Assembly (NCBI GenBank): GCA_025403435.1
Contig: CM046330.1
Location: 20,668,239 to 20,732,238 of the forward strand
DNA length: 64,000 nt
Direction: 5' to 3'
From: Artocarpus heterophyllus
Lineage: Eukaryota; Streptophyta; Magnoliopsida; Rosales; Moraceae
Shown: positions 32,760 to 42,811 of the stretch, one piece after another
How the letters are laid out: the number at the start of each line of letters is the position of its first letter
Numbering within the stretch: position 1 is the first letter of the stretch
The notes under the pieces: generated by a model
The model's database searches: none
Seen by the model: the letters and a program-made list of their open reading frames with translations, nothing else
Told to the model about the DNA's origin: nothing
Made by a program: the position numbers and the translations under genes

Positions 32760-33512
32760 TGATGGAGACTTAGGGAGCTCAAATGCATGGAAGGTGGTTG
32801 ACCCAATACAAGTTCCTGTTGGACCAGTCACAAGAGCCCGAGCTAAGAAATTCAAGGAAGCACTAAATGGGTTGATTCACGAAATTTGGAATCAAGAAAA
32901 TTTGTGCAAGCCCATTGACCCAAGCCCACGTCAACCACAACGGTGCGTCAATTTGATCCAAGTTCTAGAAGAATCCGAATGAGTCAAGCTTGAAATCAGC
33001 TCAAATTTTGCAAGATCAAGTCAATGGAAGAATTTTGGAAACTTTTCCATTTTGGCACACATGCGGATTAATTGCACTTTCCTTTAATTGTTGGGCATGT
33101 AAATGGCTGAAAATCAGCCATTAAGACTTTCCTTTCTTTTGGTTTATATTTTAGGCTTAGTAATTATGTTTGAATTTGTCAACTTTTCTTTTTGGGCAAC
33201 ACTTTGTAATTTGGCCCATAAATAGGCGTTTCCAGGGTTAATGAAAGGATGAATGTTTATTTTCTGAGAGAAATAATTCTTTCTTTAGTTCTTTGATGAA
33301 CTGCACGAACTCTTCAGATCAATCCAAGCGTTCAACCCAGGCTTATCAATCAAGCTTTCCATCCTTGATTGTGGCATCTACGATATACCAAGGTTCTTGC
33401 TTCGATATAAGCAACGGGTCGCGGTGATTTCCATCCAAATCTTAGTAGAAACGATCTTGGTGCCTTCTTATTGATAATGGGTTTCGTCAGTATATTGGCG
33501 AGGTTCTTATCA
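32760..33512 (+). mobile_element. A-III 3' LTR
   Basis: Preceded by AGAGGAGGGGAA, starts TGATGGAGACTTAGGG, ends GGTTCTTATCA, followed by TCTCA (target duplication) and the interrupted Copia LTR. It shares the ~30-bp absence with the LTRs at 1 and 28134. Confidence 0.9.
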
Positions 33513-34151
33513 TCTCAACTTGTATCTTTTGATGTACCAATGGGTGACTCCCACATCTCAATAGTGGTATGCATGCCGGTACGTTGGAGGCATGACTCTT
33601 GATGGTGTAGACTTGTTATTCATAGATATGGAATCCATAGCTCCTCTTTAGGAGTAATGATATCCTCTTATATACGTTGTCCTATAATTGGAAAACTGGA
33701 GCACTCAACCATTTGGATACATAGGTGTAACCAAATGGTATACTATCTTTGGATGGTAAGTTTTCTAATGGTGAGACAATAGAACGTAAGATAAAAATAA
33801 TCGGGAAGGTAAGACAGAACTTGTCCTTAAGCCGATTATGGATTATCATATGGGGATACGATACACTTTGATATGTCATAGAGACTTAGCTATACGAGCT
33901 TCGTAATTCTATAAAGTTTGAGAGTGCAGCTCCAAGCTTTTAGTGGAATAGCGTTGGAGTTGATAATTATGAAATGTATATCTGGGATATTGGGTTTCAT
34001 AATTATCATGAGCTTGAACTTTATAGGTCCATTTTGGTCCCCTTTGCTAGCTCACAAAATCCTGCAACGACACGGCGTGCTTTTCCAATAATTGATGACT
34101 TATGTCAGATTTATCAGATTGGTTTAAAACTTGAAAGAATTAAATAATTCA

Positions 34152-34310
34152 TGTCTGTTTATCGGTTGAATTAATTTTGTAATAAAATTAATTTAAGATA
34201 AACTTGTTGAATTATTGGGATCAGATAATTCTTGTCTATTTATCGGTTGATTTAATTTTGGATAAATTAGATCAAGATAAACTTGTAGAATTATTGTGAA
34301 TTGATTTATT
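34152..34310. repeat. Tandem repeat, 2 x ~81 bp, in Copia LTR
   Basis: TGTCTGTTTATCGGTTGA at 34152 restarts as TGTCTATTTATCGGTTGA at 34233. Both units continue into GATAAACTTGT(T/A)GAATTATTG. The paralog at about 49990-50145 has the same pair. Confidence 0.8.
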
Positions 34311-34449
34311 TTCTTAGAGATTATCTTAATAAAGTTTTTTTTAATCAGATAACTTTTCTAGTGGGTTATTTGAATCAAAACTGAGACTTTATCCTTTAGA
34401 ATCTCGGGTGAAAAATAAAAGATTCGCGGAGATTTTTTCTCTGGAGTTT

Positions 34450-34510
34450 GGCCTGCCGATGGGGTCTGTTCGGCCTGCCAATCAGGCTGTTCGGCCTGCC
34501 GATCAGCGAG
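34450..34510. repeat. GC-rich 21-22 bp repeat, 3 units
   Basis: GGCCTGCC(G/A)AT occurs at 34450, 34472 and 34493, joined by GGTCTGTTC or CAGGCTGTTC, in an otherwise A/T-rich LTR. Related words lie in the paralog (49805-49850) and in unrelated Tekay-type LTRs (11385-11440, 35322-35430, 46516-46670). Confidence 0.85.
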
Positions 34511-35016
34511 GGATAAGATTACGCGTTTTCACGTGGATCTTATCAGATATTGATCTGAACTTGATTCTGTTTCGAGTTTTTGAGACCTAATCTAATAAGG
34601 ACTGACCTCAGGACCAATAGCTATATAAAGGGAGTGAGTCTCATGATTTACTCAGATCAGTCAAGAGATTAAGAGTGATACTCTACTAGTGAGCATCTAA
34701 AAACTCCTTGAGAGCTTTTGTTCACAAATCACGAACACTAGCTTTGGGTTCTCTCTATTGGTTGGTAGGAGAGTCACCGGTGGAAGAGCTGTAAGTGTGA
34801 GCCCACACTCACTCCGGTTGTGGATAGAGAATAGCAAAGAAGACCATTTGGTTGAGGCTCTTCTAGAACGTTACTTCTCTACACAGGTTGCAGAGGTTCT
34901 TTACACAAAGGTTAGTAAGATCTGTCTAATTTATACATATAGCATGTCAAACTAGTGTTTTGGAAATTACTCTGATGAAAAATTTTGGAATTCCGCTACG
35001 CACCGTTTTTCCAACA

Positions 35017-35656
35017 GGGAAAGAAAAGAATACTCATGAATGGAAACAAATTTTTCTTAAAAATTGATTACAAATTCGTGGGAGATTGAGGGAAATTAGG
35101 GGAAAGGTGTCAACGCTTGCTCCACTTACCATATTTTAACTTTCAAAATAGGAAACCATTTCAAATAATTCAGTCATCTATAAAAGTCAAATTATTCCAT
35201 CACATAAAATAAGGAAATAGACCAAAATTAAGCTAATCATTCAGCACATCTCATCCAATTATATCCAATCCTCAATGCCACAATTTTGGTGATTACCTGC
35301 TGATTACTCTTCAGCTTTCTTCGGCCTACTGAAGTCGTGAGGTCTGACCTACCAATGGAATCCATCGGTCTGCCACTTTGTGAAGGATAATTTGGCCTGT
35401 CGAACCTAGAGGATTGGCCTGCCGAACTACCATATACACTAAAATAACAACACATTAATTAATTACTAAGTAATTACCAAGCATACAATGTAAATGACAT
35501 GAACACCTTGAGCACACCAATTTCACGTGACCGTCACATGTCATAACACTTAAAATAAAATAATCAGTAACATTATATCATATATCATTGGGGAAAATAC
35601 TCAACGTCGTTACTTATTTAACATATTCCGTTACATGAAAATTGGCAGGTGTTATA
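35017..35656 (-). mobile_element. Tekay-type LTR, right part (from 11385-13586)
   Basis: Resumes after the GGGAA duplication. On the reverse strand the LTR would start TATAACACCTGCC at 35656, a one-base variant of the TGTAACACC start of Tekay LTRs (compare 45650). It contains four degenerate GGCCTGCCGAAC-type words at 35322-35430. Immediately right lies forward Tekay pol, so this LTR was inserted there or deleted part of it. Confidence 0.55.
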
Positions 35657-35929
35657 GTTGTAGACTGTCAACTTAGAAAAGTAACCCTAGTGTCTGGTAG
35701 GGGGACGACGATCACTTACTAGGGTGGTAATGATCGAATGATGACTGAGTGTCTTATGAAGACATGTCTCAGAGGATGAAAGAATCTAACTTGCTATGCC
35801 TTCCTTATAAACCTAGAAGACGAGTCCAGTGCATCAAGAAGAAGTGCATTGAGCCCTATGGTTGATGAGTTCGAAGATGTCTTCCCCAACATGTTATCGG
35901 GATTGCCACAGCATCGTGAAATTAAGTTT
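35657..35929 (+). pseudogene. Old Tekay element: protease-RT linker
   Basis: Forward translation gives VVDCQLRKVTLVSGRGTTI, a stop, GGNDRMMTECLMKTCLRG, a stop, then LINLEDE and VDEFEDVFPNMLSGLPQHRE, the segment leading into Tekay RT. In-frame stops show age. It continues at 42812 after the A-IV insertion (AGTTT duplication). Confidence 0.8.
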
Positions 35930-36718
35930 TGATGGAGACTTAGGGAGCTCAAATGCATGGAAGGTGGTTGACCCATTACAAATTCCTATTGGACCAGTCA
36001 CAAGAGCCCGAGCTAAGAAATTCAAGGAAGCACTAAATGGGCTGATTCATGAGATCTGGAATCAAGAAAATTTGTGCAAACCCATTGGCCCAGGCCCACG
36101 CCAACCACAGCGGTGCGTCAATTTGATCCAAGTTCTAGAAGAATCCAGATGAGTCAAGCCTGATTGAAATCAGCTCAAATTTTGCAAGATCAAGTCAATG
36201 GAAGACTTTCGGAAACCTTCTCATTTTGGCACACGCGGCTAATCATTTATGCAAATTGTTGACGAGGATTAATTGCACTTTCCGTTTATTGTTGGGCGTG
36301 TAAATGGCTGAAATCAGCCATTAAAGACTTTCCTTTCTTCTGGTTTTTATTTTAGGCTTAGTAATTATGTTTGAATTTGTCAACTTTTCTTTTTTTGGGC
36401 AACACTTTGTAATTTTGGCCTATAAATAGGCGTTCCCAAGGTTAATGGATAAATGAATGGTTTATTTTCTGAGAGAAATAATTCTTTCTTTGGTTCTTTG
36501 ACGAACTGCATGAACTCTTCGGATCAATCCGAGCGTTCTACCCCCGACTTATCAATCAGGCTGTCCATCCTTGATTGTGGCGTCTTCGATATACCAAGGT
36601 TCTTGCTTCGATATAAGCAACGGGTCGCGGTGATTTCCATCCAAATCTGAGTAGAAACGGTCTTGGTTCCTTCTTATTGATAACGGGTTTCGTCAGTATA
36701 TTGGCGAGGTTCTTATCA
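35930..36718 (+). mobile_element. A-IV 5' LTR
   Basis: TGATGGAGAC...TTCTTATCA. TATA box CCTATAAATAGG at 36419-36430. The leading ~220 bases are also the coding end of pol in the 3' copy. Confidence 0.95.
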
Positions 36719-36720
36719 TT

Positions 36721-36733
36721 TGGTATCAGAGCC
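36721..36733 (+). other. A-IV primer binding site (tRNA-iMet)
   Basis: TGGTATCAGAGCC two bases after the LTR. Confidence 0.9.
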
Positions 36734-37420
36734 TCGGTTCTAGCCTCAGGTTTGTCTATCCTTATTTGTTTTTGAAATTCTAATTTATTACTTAGGTTCT
36801 ATTACGTTCAAAAAAAAAAAAAAGTTGGTTAGTTTGGTTTTGGGTAACTAGTATCTTGGGTTTCAAGTTTAGGTGGTAGTTTCCTATTTTGTGTTTTTTT
36901 TGGTTTATTATCCTTGTTCTCACCGAATTTCACAAGAAGAAAAGAAAAGAAAAGAAAAGAAAAACGAAAAGAAAGAAAAAGAAAAGAAAAATCAAGAGGA
37001 TCCAAAAAAAAAAAAAAAGGGCAAGAGTGGTGAGAACATTCTTTAAATTTTTTTTGTTTCCTTTCCATTGTTTGAGTGTCCAGGTGTCCAAATTTGATCT
37101 CACCTCATAGTAAAAAAAAAAAAAAAAATTTTGCTTCATTTAGAACTGGGTATCAAAACGTGTTGCTGAATTTGTTGCCGGATAGATTTTATTGTTGTTT
37201 GTGTAATTCCGAAAGAACTGAAAGAGAGAATAAGTGAGTTTAAAAAAAAAAAAAAAAAAAAAGGCAAGAGTGGTGAGAACATTCGAGGGTAAAAGCCAAT
37301 CATTCGAGTGAAACACGAGTGAACGGAGTGACCAAGTGATAGAGTGAAACACGTGAGGGAGAGAAGTAAGGTCCTTTATTATCTAACGTTGTTTTGCAGG
37401 TATAAAACATAATAATAAAA
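36734..37420 (+). other. A-IV leader, purine tract and small duplication
   Basis: It contains the purine tract (36936-37018). The phrase GCAAGAGTGGTGAGAACATTC occurs twice (about 37020 and 37264), where relatives have it once, so a poly-A-anchored jump duplicated or replaced leader sequence. CTAACGTTGTTTTGCAGGT precedes gag, resembling a branch site and 3' splice site, with AGTAAGGT about 45 bases upstream. Confidence 0.7.
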
Positions 37421-39469
37421 ATGAATCCGAATCAAGAAAGAGAAGCTGAAGATGATCTTCCACAACAAAATGTTCCCAATCTTCAGTTGCAAGGTTTAAT
37501 GAGGCAAATGGAACGGTTGTTGACGCGAGCTCTAGAGCCCATTCACGAGAGATTAGATGAGGTTGATGCCAGAACACGCAATAGGCAGCCACAAAACATG
37601 CAAAATAGGCGGAGGGGTGGATGTGATCTTTCGGAGGAAGATGAATTAGAAGAGTTGGAGGAACCATCGATAAATAGGGGCAGATTTAGGCGTGGAAATG
37701 GGAATAGAGAAGCTAGGAACCGGGAAGACAATAATATGGGAGGTATTAAAATGAAGATTCCGCCATTCCAAGGGAAAAATGACCCCGGAGCATACCTAGA
37801 GTGGGAGAAGAAAGTGGAGCTAGTGTTTGATTGCCATAACTATTCAGAGTTAAAGAAAGTTAAGCTTGCTGCAATTAAGTTCTCTGATTATGCGGTTGTA
37901 TGGTGGGATCAGTTGGTAATGAATAGGCGACGGAACCGAGAACACCCGATTGAGACATGGGAGGAGATGAAAACAGTGATGAGAAAGCGATTTGTACCCA
38001 GCCATTACTATCGGGATTTGTACAAAAAGTTGCAAGGACTTAGACAAGGAAACAGGAGTGTGGAGGAATATTATCAAGAGATGGAAATAGCCATGATACA
38101 AGCCAATGTTGAAGAAGATCGAGAAGCAACCATGGCAAGATTTTTGCAAGGGCTAAATCTGGATATTCAAGATAGGGTGGAGATGCAACACTATGTAGAG
38201 TTAGAAGACATGTTGCACATGGCCATCACAGTAGAGCAGCAGCTCAAGAGGAGGGGTAGCTCACGTGCGAATGTTAGTTCGGCACCTTCTTCATGGAAGC
38301 CGAATTATGGGAAGAGAGAAGAGAAATCGGTTGCTAGGCCAAAGTTTGAGCCAAAACCAGCCACGGCTAGCCCTTCAAACCAAGGTAAATATGATTCATC
38401 CACTTCTCGAAACCGTGATATTAAATGTTTCAAATGCCAAGGCAGGGGTCACATCTCAAGCCAATGTCCGAACAAAAGGGTGATGGTGTTACGGGACGAC
38501 GGAGAGGTTGTTACGGATGACGAATCGGACAAGGACTCCATGCCATCATTGGAGGATGTGGATGAGGAGGAGTGTGCTGTCCAAGGTGAATTGTTGGTCA
38601 CTCGACGAGCCCTTAGTGTGCAAGCCAAAGAGGAAGAAGAAGAGCAACGTGAGAACATTTTTCATACTAGGTGCCACGTGCAGAACAAGGTATGTAGTGT
38701 GATAATAGATGGAGGGAGTTGTACGAACGTTGCTAGTAGTACTATGGTTGACAAATTAGGGCTGCCAACGACCAAACATCCTCGACCTTACAAGTTGCAA
38801 TGGTTGAATAATAGTGGTGAAGTGAAGGTAACTAAACAGGCATTAATTTCATTTCGCATTGGTAGATACGAAGATGAAGTTTTGTGCGATGTAGTTCCAA
38901 TGGAAGCCGGACACTTGTTACTAGGTCGACCATGGCAATTTGATCGTTGGGTCAAACATGATGGCTACACCAATAAATATTCTCTTGTGCACAACCAGAG
39001 AACATTCACTCTTGTGCCAATGACACCAAAACAGGTTCATGAAGATCAAGTTTGGTTACAAAAGGAGAGTGAACAAAAAGGAGAGAATGAGAAAAAGAGA
39101 GAGAAAGGGAGTGAAAATAATGAGTGTTGGAGTGCAGAGAGAGAGTTCGGCCAGAGAGGGAAAAAAGATAGAGGGGCCGAGAAAAAGGAGAAAAAAGGAG
39201 AGAACATTGAGAGAGCTAGTACAAAAGAAGATTTGGCCAATGAGGTAAAATTAGAGAGAAAAACAAACTTTTATGCAAGAGAGAGTGATGTGAGAAGAGC
39301 TTTGTTTTCTAATCAGCCGATGATTTTACTCATGTACAAGGAGGCGTTATTAAACACTAACGATCTTGATTCCACCTTGCATAGTTCTGTTGTTTCTCTT
39401 TTGCAGGAGTATGAGGATATCTTTCCCGAGGAAACACCGCAAGGTTTACCTCCAATCCTGCGGGATTGA
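37421..39469 (+). CDS. A-IV gag-protease (682 aa, shifted only at the very end)
   Basis: Start at ATG 37421 (MNPNQERE), with no upstream in-frame Met. Domains: coiled N-terminus about 1-50, Arg-rich spacer, gag core about 105-290 ([45 protein letters not shown]), intact zinc knuckle [17 protein letters not shown] about 342-358, acidic linker, retropepsin-type protease with [13 protein letters not shown] about 430 and [10 protein letters not shown] about 500, a highly charged Lys/Glu spacer about 545-620, then the RT approach ([18 protein letters not shown]). The frame ends PILRD because one extra base at about 39458 shifts it out of the RT frame. Gag would form particles and bind RNA; protease would process the polyprotein. 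Confidence 0.9.
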   Translation: MNPNQEREAEDDLPQQNVPNLQLQGLMRQMERLLTRALEPIHERLDEVDARTRNRQPQNMQNRRRGGCDLSEEDELEELEEPSINRGRFRRGNGNREARNREDNNMGGIKMKIPPFQGKNDPGAYLEWEKKVELVFDCHNYSELKKVKLAAIKFSDYAVVWWDQLVMNRRRNREHPIETWEEMKTVMRKRFVPSHYYRDLYKKLQGLRQGNRSVEEYYQEMEIAMIQANVEEDREATMARFLQGLNLDIQDRVEMQHYVELEDMLHMAITVEQQLKRRGSSRANVSSAPSSWKPNYGKREEKSVARPKFEPKPATASPSNQGKYDSSTSRNRDIKCFKCQGRGHISSQCPNKRVMVLRDDGEVVTDDESDKDSMPSLEDVDEEECAVQGELLVTRRALSVQAKEEEEEQRENIFHTRCHVQNKVCSVIIDGGSCTNVASSTMVDKLGLPTTKHPRPYKLQWLNNSGEVKVTKQALISFRIGRYEDEVLCDVVPMEAGHLLLGRPWQFDRWVKHDGYTNKYSLVHNQRTFTLVPMTPKQVHEDQVWLQKESEQKGENEKKREKGSENNECWSAEREFGQRGKKDRGAEKKEKKGENIERASTKEDLANEVKLERKTNFYARESDVRRALFSNQPMILLMYKEALLNTNDLDSTLHSSVVSLLQEYEDIFPEETPQGLPPILRD

Positions 39470-42239
39470 ACATCAAATCGACTTCATACCTGGAGCTACA
39501 ATTCCAAACCGACCAGCCTATAGAAGCAATCCCGAGGAGACAAAGGAACTCCAACGGCAAGTAAGTGAGTTGATGGAGAAGGGACACGTGAGAGAAAGCA
39601 TGAGCCCGTGCGCCGTACCAGTTTTACTTGTGCCTAAGAAAGATGGGACTTGGAGGATGTGCGTTGATTGTCGAGCCATCAACAACATCACGGTAAAATA
39701 TCGACATCCCATTCCTCGCTTGGATGACATGTTAGATGAATTGCATGGTGCTTGTGTATTTTCTAAAATTGATCTGAAGAGTGGATATCATCAAATTCGC
39801 ATGAAAGAGGGAGACGAGTGGAAGACAGCTTTCAAAACAAAACAAGGTTTGTATGAGTGGTTGGTAATGCCTTTCGGTTTAACCAATGCCCCTAGCACAT
39901 TTATGCGTTTAATGAACCATGTTTTGCGAGCTTTCATTGGGAAATTTGTTGTTGTTTATTTTGATGATATCCTGATCTATAGCACCAATTTGGATGACCA
40001 TATTGAACATTTGAAACTTGTTTTAGATGTTTTACGGAAGGAAAAGTTGTATGCTAATCTTAAGAAGTGTACCTTTTGCACGGATAAGCTTGTTTTTCTT
40101 GGTTTTGTTGTTAGTGCTCAAGGTATACAGGTCGACGAAGAAAAGGTTAGGGCTATCCAAGAATGGCCAAGTCCCACAAGCGTTGGAGAAGTACGGAGTT
40201 TTCATGGACTTGCTAGCTTTTACCGGCGGTTTGTAAGGGATTTCAGTACTTTGGCTGCACCACTCACAGAAGTAATCAAGAAGAATGTTGGGTTTAAATG
40301 GGGAGAAGAACAAGAGAAGGCGTTTCAGCTTATTAAGCATAAGCTTACTCATGCTCCTTTACTTGCTTTACCTGATTTTTCTAAAACATTTGAAATTGAA
40401 TGTGATGCTTCTGGTGTAGGTATAGGTGCCGTGCTGATGCAAGAAGGACGACCAATTGCGTATTTCAGTGAAAAATTGAGTGGGTCAACACTAAATTACC
40501 CTACTTATGACAAGGAGTTGTACGCGTTGGTTCGAGCATTAAAGACTTGGCAACACTACCTATGGCCCAAGGAATTCGTGATTCACACTGATCACGAGTC
40601 ATTGAAACATCTGAAGGGACAACAAAAGTTGAACAAGAGGCATGCCTGCTGGGTGGAATTCATCGAGACATTTCCTTATGTCATTCGATACAAGCAAGGT
40701 AAGGAGAATGTTGTTGCGGATGCACTTTCTCGCAGGTACGCATTACTTTCTATCCTTGACGCTAAACTACTTGGTTTTGAGCATATTAAGGATTTATACC
40801 CTTTAGACCAAGATTTTAGTGAGGATTATCGAGCTTGTGAGAAAAACGCAATGGGTAAATTTTATAGGCATGATGGATTTTTGTTTCGGGAGAATAAGCT
40901 TTGTGTGCCTAATTGTTCTTTGAGAGATTTGTTAGTAAGGGAATCCCATGGTGGCGGATTGATGGGGCATTTTGGAATTGCTAAAACTTTAGCTGTTTTG
41001 CAGGAACACTTCTTTTGGCCACACATGAAAAGGGATGTTGAAAGAATATGTAGTAAATGTGTCACGTGTAGGCAAGCTAAATCAAGAGCACAACCCCATG
41101 GTTTATACACACCTTTGCCAATTCCTAGTGAGCCTTGGACTGATATTTCAATGGACTTTGTGTTAGGTTTACCTAGGACCAAACGTGGGAAGGATAGTGT
41201 GTTTGTGGTTGTAGATCGGTTTTCTAAGATGGCACATTTTATTCCCTGTCATAAAACTGATGATGCATCGCATGTTGCTGAATTGTTCTTTAGGGAGATT
41301 GTGAGAATACATGGCATGCCTAGGACAATTGTTTCAGATAGAGATGCTAAGTTCTTGAGCTACTTTTGGAAGACTTTGTGGAGTAAGTTAGGTACTAAGC
41401 TGTTGTTTTCTACTACTTGCCACCCACAAACTGATGGTCAAACTGAGGTAGTAAATAGGACTTTGTCAACCTTATTAAGAGCAATCATCAGTAAGAACAT
41501 TAAATCATGGGAAGACTGTTTACCGCATGTTGAGTTTGCATATAATCGCTCTGTCCATTCTGCTACTAAGTATTCACCTTTTGAAATTGTTTATGGTCTT
41601 AATCCTTTATCACCACTGGATTTATCACCACTACCTGTTTCTGAGTGTGTTAATTTAGATGGCAAAAGGAAGGCTGACTTTGTTAAACAGATTCATGAGA
41701 AAGCAAGACTCAACATTGAGCGAAGAACGGAACAATATGCAAAGCAAGTCAATAAGGGGCGACACAAGCTAATTTTTGAACCTGGAGACTGGGTGTGGTT
41801 GCACTTTAGAAAGGAGCGTTTTCCAGAACAAAGAAAGTCAAAGTTGTTACCACGGGGAGATGGTCCATTTCAAGTCCTTGAAAGAATTAATGACAATGCT
41901 TACAAGTTGGATTTGCAAGGTGAGTATAATGTAAGTGCTACCTTCAATGTTTCTGATTTGAGTCCTTTTGATGCAGAGTCTGATTTGAGGACAAATCCTT
42001 TTCAAGAGGAGGGGAATGATGGAGACTTAGGGAGCTCAAATGCATGGAAGGTGGTTGACCCATTACAAATTCCTATTGGACCAGTCACAAGAGCCCGAGC
42101 TAAGAAATTCAAGGAAGCACTAAATGGGCTGATTCATGAGATCTGGAATCAAGAAAATTTGTGCAAACCCATTGGCCCAGGCCCACGCCAACCACAGCGG
42201 TGCGTCAATTTGATCCAAGTTCTAGAAGAATCCGGATGA
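39470..42239 (+). CDS. A-IV pol: RT, RNase H, integrase (frame opens earlier)
   Basis: The open frame begins upstream (39366) in a wrong phase; meaningful pol starts near 39470 ([12 protein letters not shown]). [47 protein letters not shown] with the catalytic Asp pair. RNase [41 protein letters not shown]. Integrase: H-H-C-C finger ([10 protein letters not shown] to CVTCRQAK), core Asp in SMDFVLGLP, Asp in VSDRDAKF, Glu in QTEVVNR, then the C-terminal GDWVWLH / [14 protein letters not shown] / FNVSDLSPF module. No separate chromodomain is recognisable. The frame crosses the polypurine tract and ends 223 bases inside the 3' LTR after [13 protein letters not shown], a CRM-clade trait. Confidence 0.9.
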
Positions 42240-42806
42240 GTCAAGCCTGATTGAAATCAGCTCAAATTTTGCAAGATCAAGTCAATGGAAGACTTTCGGA
42301 AACCTTCTCATTTTGGCACACGCGGCTAATCATTTATGCAAATTGTTGACGAGGATTAATTGCACTTTCTGTTTATTGTTGGGCGTGTAAATGGCTGAAA
42401 ATCAGCCATTAAAGACTTTCCTTTCTTCTGGTTTTTATTTTAGGCTTAGTAATTATGTTTGAATTTGTCAACTTTTCTTTTTTTGGGCAACACTTTGTAA
42501 TTTTGGCCTATAAATAGGCGTTCCCAAGGTTAATGGATAAATGAATGGTTTATTTTCTGAGAGAAATAATTCTTTCTTTGGTTCTTTGACGAACTGCATG
42601 AACTCTTCGGATCAATCCGAGCGTTCTACCCCCGACTTATCAATCAGGCTGTCCATCCTTGATTGTGGCGTCTTCGATATACCAAGGTTCTTGCTTCGAT
42701 ATAAGCAACGGGTCGCGGTGATTTCCATCCAAATCTGAGTAGAAACGGTCTTGGTTCCTTCTTATTGATAACGGGTTTCGTCAGTATATTGGCGAGGTTC
42801 TTATCA
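42017..42806 (+). mobile_element. A-IV 3' LTR
   Basis: Preceded by polypurine tract AAGAGGAGGGGAA (42003-42016). The pol stop (TGA) is at 42237-42239 inside it. Followed by AGTTT. Confidence 0.95.
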
Positions 42807-42811
42807 AGTTT

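Larger units (their letters stand above)
14097..33512. mobile_element. Composite of three A-family elements plus TRIM and D
   Basis: Flanked by TCTCG (14092-14096) and TCTCA (33513-33517). The paralogous Copia LTR at 49291-51286 shows the empty site as TTGTCTCGACTTG, confirming a 5-bp duplication. Contents: A-I forward (14097-17509), TRIM piece (17510-17817), A-II reverse (17824-28133, split by D), A-III forward (28134-33512). The outer LTRs belong to two subfamilies (the right one lacks a ~30-bp segment), so this is a recombinant rather than one simple insertion. Confidence 0.75.
33513..35016 (+). mobile_element. Angela-type Copia solo LTR, right part
   Basis: Continues 13587-14096 and ends TTTTTCCAACA, followed by GGGAA (35017-35021), matching the left duplication. 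TATA box CTATATAAAGG at 34621-34631, as in the paralog (about 49677-49687, reverse). It contains the tandem repeat at 34152-34310 and GC-rich triplet at 34450-34506 listed separately. Confidence 0.9.
35930..42806 (+). mobile_element. A-IV: nearly intact A-family CRM-like gypsy (6877 bp)
   Basis: The duplication AGTTT is at 35925-35929 and 42807-42811. The LTRs (35930-36718 and 42017-42806) differ by two substitutions and one 1-base indel by eye. Order: LTR, primer site, purine leader, gag-protease, RT, RNase H, integrase, polypurine tract, LTR. A single extra base between protease and RT is the only coding lesion I find. It is the best reference copy of family A in the window and is inserted in the RT start of the old Tekay element. 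Confidence 0.95.

Noticed and set aside
34450..34510. CRISPR-like array of GC-rich repeats
   Set aside because: The window is plant nuclear DNA; units are degenerate, adjacent, and lack unique spacers or cas genes.
37383..37667. Recurring antisense frames over A-family gag and RT
   Set aside because: They mirror conserved sense codons and recur only because the sense gene is repeated; no independent signals.
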